A DNA stretch of 64,000 bases from Rebecca billardiae RCC1528 (taxonomy: Eukaryota; Haptophyta): NCBI GenBank assembly GCA_965240325.2, contig OZ251242.1, positions 1 through 64,000 of the forward strand. Direction: 5' to 3'. Positions 62,001 to 64,000 of the stretch are shown piece by piece. Numbering within the stretch: position 1 is the first letter of the stretch; each line of letters begins with the position of its first letter. The translations under genes and the position numbers were made by a program. A model generated the notes under the pieces. That model saw only the letters and a program-made list of their open reading frames with translations, searched no databases and was not told the origin of the DNA.

Positions 62001-64000
62001 GCGCCGCGTCGACGCGTCCGCGCCGCTCGAGGTGGACGCCTCGGCCTCGCGCGACCCAAACGTGCCGCCTGCGGGTGCGGGGGGCTCGCACCTGGTCTGG
62101 GCGTGGGACGTGCGGCGCGCGAGCGCGCCCGCGGGCGCGGGCGGCGGCGGCGTCTCCGCGCTGGGCCCGCCGCTCGCGCTGCCCAACGGCTCGCGCACCG
62201 CCTCTCCCGTGCTCCGCCTCCCGGGCGGCGCGCTCGGCGTCGGCTGGTACGTCGCGTCGGTCACGCTCAGCGCGCCTGGCCTCCCGCCCGCGCGCGCCTC
62301 GGTGGCGGTGGAGGTGGTGAACGGGACGGGCGGGCCGCCGCTGCCGACGCTCTCGCTCGCGCACCTCGGCGGCGCCGCCTCCAACCCGGACTGGCACGCG
62401 CTCGCGCCCAGCTCGGGGCGCGTCGTGCTGCAGGCGAGCCTCGACGCCGCCTCGCGCGCGCGCGCCGCGCGCGGCGAGGAGTCGTTCGCCTTCGAGTGGC
62501 GCGCGTACACGCTGGGCGCGGGCGGCGCGCGGCTGGGCGCCGGGCTCGAGCTCGCGGACGCGGGCGGCGTGACGACGACGGGCGCGGCGCTGCCCACGCT
62601 CGCCTTCCGCCCGGGCGCCCTCTCCGGCGGCGAGACGTACGTCTTTGAGCTCACCGTGCGCGGCTCAGCCTCGCGCGAGGCGCGCGCGGCCGTGCGCGTG
62701 CGCGTCAACCTGCCGCCGTACGGCGGCGGGCTGGCGGTGCGGCCGGCGGCGGGCGAGGCGCTGACCACGCAGTTCGAGTGCGAGGCGGCGGGCTGGCTCG
62801 ACGACGTGGAGGACGGCGCGGACGCGCTGCCCCTCAGCTACGCGTACGCGCACGCGCTCGCGGTCGACGACGACGGCGGCGACGACGGCGGCGACGACGC
62901 GCCCGGCGGCGGCGGCGCGCCGTCGCAGGCGCTCGGCCGCGGCGGCGCGGGCGTGGCGGTGCTGCGCGGCGTGCGGCTGCCGGGCGGGAACCGCACGCTC
63001 ACGGTCGTCGTGTCCGACGCGTGGGGCGGCGCGGCGTCGGCGCGCGCGCCCGTGGCCGTGCGCCCGCCGCCGCCGAGCGCCGCGCTCGGCGTAGCGCTGC
63101 GCGCGCTCGCGCAGCCGGGCGGCGGCCCGGTGCCGCCGCCGCTGCTCGGAGGCGGCGCCGCCGTCGCGAACGCGAGCACCGTCGCCGAGCTGGTCGCGGC
63201 GTACGGCGCGCTGCTCGACGAGGCGCGCGCGGCGGTCGCGCGCGCGGACGCGCCCGACGCGAAGCGGCTCGTCGGCCTGTTGGGCTGGCTGCTGCAGTAC
63301 GCGGGCGCGCTCGGCGCGCTCGCGCGCGCGGGCGGCGACGTGTCGGATCTGGGCGGGCTGGTGGTGGCGCTGCTGAACGTGACGGCGGGCGCGGCGGCGG
63401 TCGCGCCGCCGACGGCGGAGGCGCGCGCGCAGTGGGCCGCGGCGCTCGTCGCCGCGCTCGGCGGGCTCGGCGGCGCCGCGCTGCCGTGCGCCGCGCGCGC
63501 GTCCGCGCTCGCGCAGGCGGCGCAGCTCGTCGACGGCGCCGCGGCCGACGCGTCCGGCCTCGACGAGCCCACCGGACGCCTCGCCTTCTCCGCGCTCGGC
63601 GCGGCGCTCGCCGGCGCGGCCGTGGCGTGCGGCGTGGACGGCGCCGCGGCGCTCGAGGCGGCGGGCGCGGACGGCGCGGCGGCGCTCGCGCGCGCGCTGC
63701 TCGCGCGCGCGGCGCCGTCCGAGCCGGCGCTGGCCCTCGTGTCTGCGCCGCTCAACCTGACGGCCGCGCGGCTGCACGCGCCCACGCAGCTCGCGCTGCC
63801 GCTGTGGCTGCCCGGCGCGGGCGGCGCGGGCGGGATGCTCACGCCGCCCGCGCTCGCCGCCGCGCTCTCGCCGAGCGGCGCGCTGCTCGCCGTCGACGTG
63901 GTGCTCCTCTCCGCTGGCGCGAGCGCGCGCACGGCTGGCGCGCTCGGCGGCGGCGGCGCCTCTGCAGACGGCGTGGAGGGCGGCGCGCTCGCGTTGGGTA
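23787..64000 (+). CDS. Giant secreted RCC1-propeller / polyproline / IPT / REJ protein (3' end beyond the window)
   Basis: Six exons are seen: 23787-23932, 24027-24206, 24394-24774, 24938-25306, 25466-25645 and 25920 onward, still open at 64000. Introns (94, 187, 163, 159 and 274 nt) all start GTGCGC, end AG and interrupt the same codon in phase 2. That makes at least 13,112 codons. Order: hydrophobic signal peptide (MAAGAVLLALAAPA...); seven RCC1-like blades to 26019; an 11,220-codon proline/serine tract (26020-59679); IPT/TIG-like domains (about 59,740-60,800); a REJ/PKD-like region (about 61,200-63,000); then a GAIN-like helical stretch. The frame is the same (codons starting at positions 1 mod 3) on both sides of the tract, and I found no in-frame stop. 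RCC1-like secreted propellers, SPPP rods (hydroxyproline O-glycosylated in algae) and REJ domains (polycystin family) suggest a cell-surface rod or receptor. A membrane anchor or channel may follow outside the window. Confidence 0.8.
24775..24880 (+). repeat. GCAC/GC alternating microsatellite in intron 3
   Basis: The intron begins GTGCGCGCACGC and continues as (CACG)n and (CG)n alternations, a purine-pyrimidine tract prone to Z-DNA and slippage. Confidence 0.85.
33130..35800 (+). repeat. 828-bp higher-order repeat, three copies
   Basis: CCCCCGATGCCGCCGCCATC recurs with ATG at 33301, 34129 and 34957. GAGTCCGCCACCGTCG recurs at 33435, 34263 and 35091. All intervals are exactly 828 bp (276 codons). 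About 280 bp following the latter mark looks identical in all three copies, including synonymous codon choices. This indicates recent unequal exchange. Confidence 0.85.
42200..46640 (+). repeat. 780/390-bp higher-order repeat
   Basis: CCACCGGCGCCGCCGCCATC occurs at 42301, 43081, 43861, 45031 and 45811, intervals of 780, 780, 1170 and 780 bp. All are multiples of 390 bp (130 codons). Flanking serine-codon patterns repeat with it, with a few synonymous changes. Confidence 0.85.
55807..59540 (+). repeat. 1323-bp tail duplication with PR(M/T)EPFTPP punctuation
   Basis: In the coding frame the phrase P-R-M-E-P-F-T-P-P occurs with Met at 55807, 56614 and 57937, and a Thr version near 59514. The 1323-bp segment between 56614 and 57937 is repeated downstream almost exactly. 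Preceding landmarks (PPREPPRPPPS, TVSPVPPPSPPPSP) recur with it. This is the only part of the tract with a recurring non-SPPP motif. Confidence 0.85.
59740..60800 (+). other. IPT/TIG-like domains of the giant protein
   Basis: Three segments show the immunoglobulin-like IPT pattern: VLTLSGVGFGRAVGAVRSYC (59773 on), VGGGTVVTLEGQGWDRG (about 60118 on) and VSSVLPASGRALHTRVTVQG, then GGFAEL (60493 on). Each has conserved T-V-x-G-x-G-F-type strands and cysteine-containing ends. N-glycosylation sequons (NGT, NVS) are frequent between them, fitting an extracellular location. Confidence 0.55.
61200..63000 (+). other. REJ/PKD-like region of the giant protein
   Basis: Repeated PKD/REJ hallmarks: S-C-A-G-A-S-I-A-L-D-G-S-G-S-S followed by FEWRLV (about 61285-61380), then SAGYTFAMRVRASF; LEVDASASRDPN followed by LVWAWDV; ESFAFEWRAYT followed by GETYVFELTVRG. 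This spacing of D-x-S-x-S, F-E-W and Y-x-F-x-L-x-V is typical of the REJ module of polycystin-1-like proteins. The following 63100-63760 stretch has amphipathic helices and NVT/NAS sequons, as in a GAIN-like region before a cleavage site. The rest lies outside the window. Confidence 0.55.

Overview
This window looks like nuclear DNA from a very GC-rich unicellular eukaryote, most likely a microalga. A haptophyte is my best guess; a pelagophyte or another alga is possible. The evidence is short spliceosomal introns (about 92-274 nt) with GTGCG donors and AG acceptors, a ubiquitin-L40 fusion gene, TTAGGG-type repeats, an F-box protein, and a secreted SPPP-rich giant protein. I see no bacterial operons, Shine-Dalgarno sites, rRNA or CRISPR. 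I could not identify any tRNA by eye.

Layout. Positions 1-6.3 kb are gene-poor and repeat-rich: a 50-bp tandem repeat, a 187-bp satellite, an AT-rich 70-bp repeat, an interstitial telomere-like array (2223-2500) followed at once by a 111-bp inverted repeat, a 525-bp duplicated block and degenerate ~212-bp repeats. Two intronless minus-strand genes follow: a PrimPol/UL52-type primase-polymerase (6262-7452) and a fucosyltransferase-like glycosyltransferase (9832-11739). Between and beyond them lie more ~212-bp and 187-bp repeats. A two-exon minus-strand gene of unknown function (13170-13777) sits head to head with the ubiquitin-ribosomal L40 gene (13985-14820, four exons). An F-box protein gene (15490-16989) comes next.

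From 17942 to 23638 there is a 5.7-kb foldback-like transposable element. It has ~610-bp terminal inverted repeats, inverted 214-bp tandem arrays inside them, a central AT-richer loop, no visible transposase, and a 7-bp candidate target-site duplication.

The last 40 kb (23787 to beyond 64000) is one giant gene. It starts with a signal peptide and a seven-bladed RCC1-like propeller spread over six exons. The sixth exon then runs open for at least 38 kb: an uninterrupted proline/serine tract of 33,660 nt (11,220 codons, mostly P-P-P-S/P-P-S), IPT/TIG-like domains and a REJ/PKD-like region, still open at the window edge. The predicted product exceeds 13,100 residues within this window alone. It would be a secreted or membrane-anchored, probably hydroxyproline-glycosylated, cell-surface protein. 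The proline tract carries its own higher-order DNA repeats (828, 780/390 and 1323 bp). The foldback element sits only about 140 bp upstream of this gene's start codon.

The genes do not form a pathway: they are independent eukaryotic genes embedded in repeats. The giant gene and the foldback element are the standout features.
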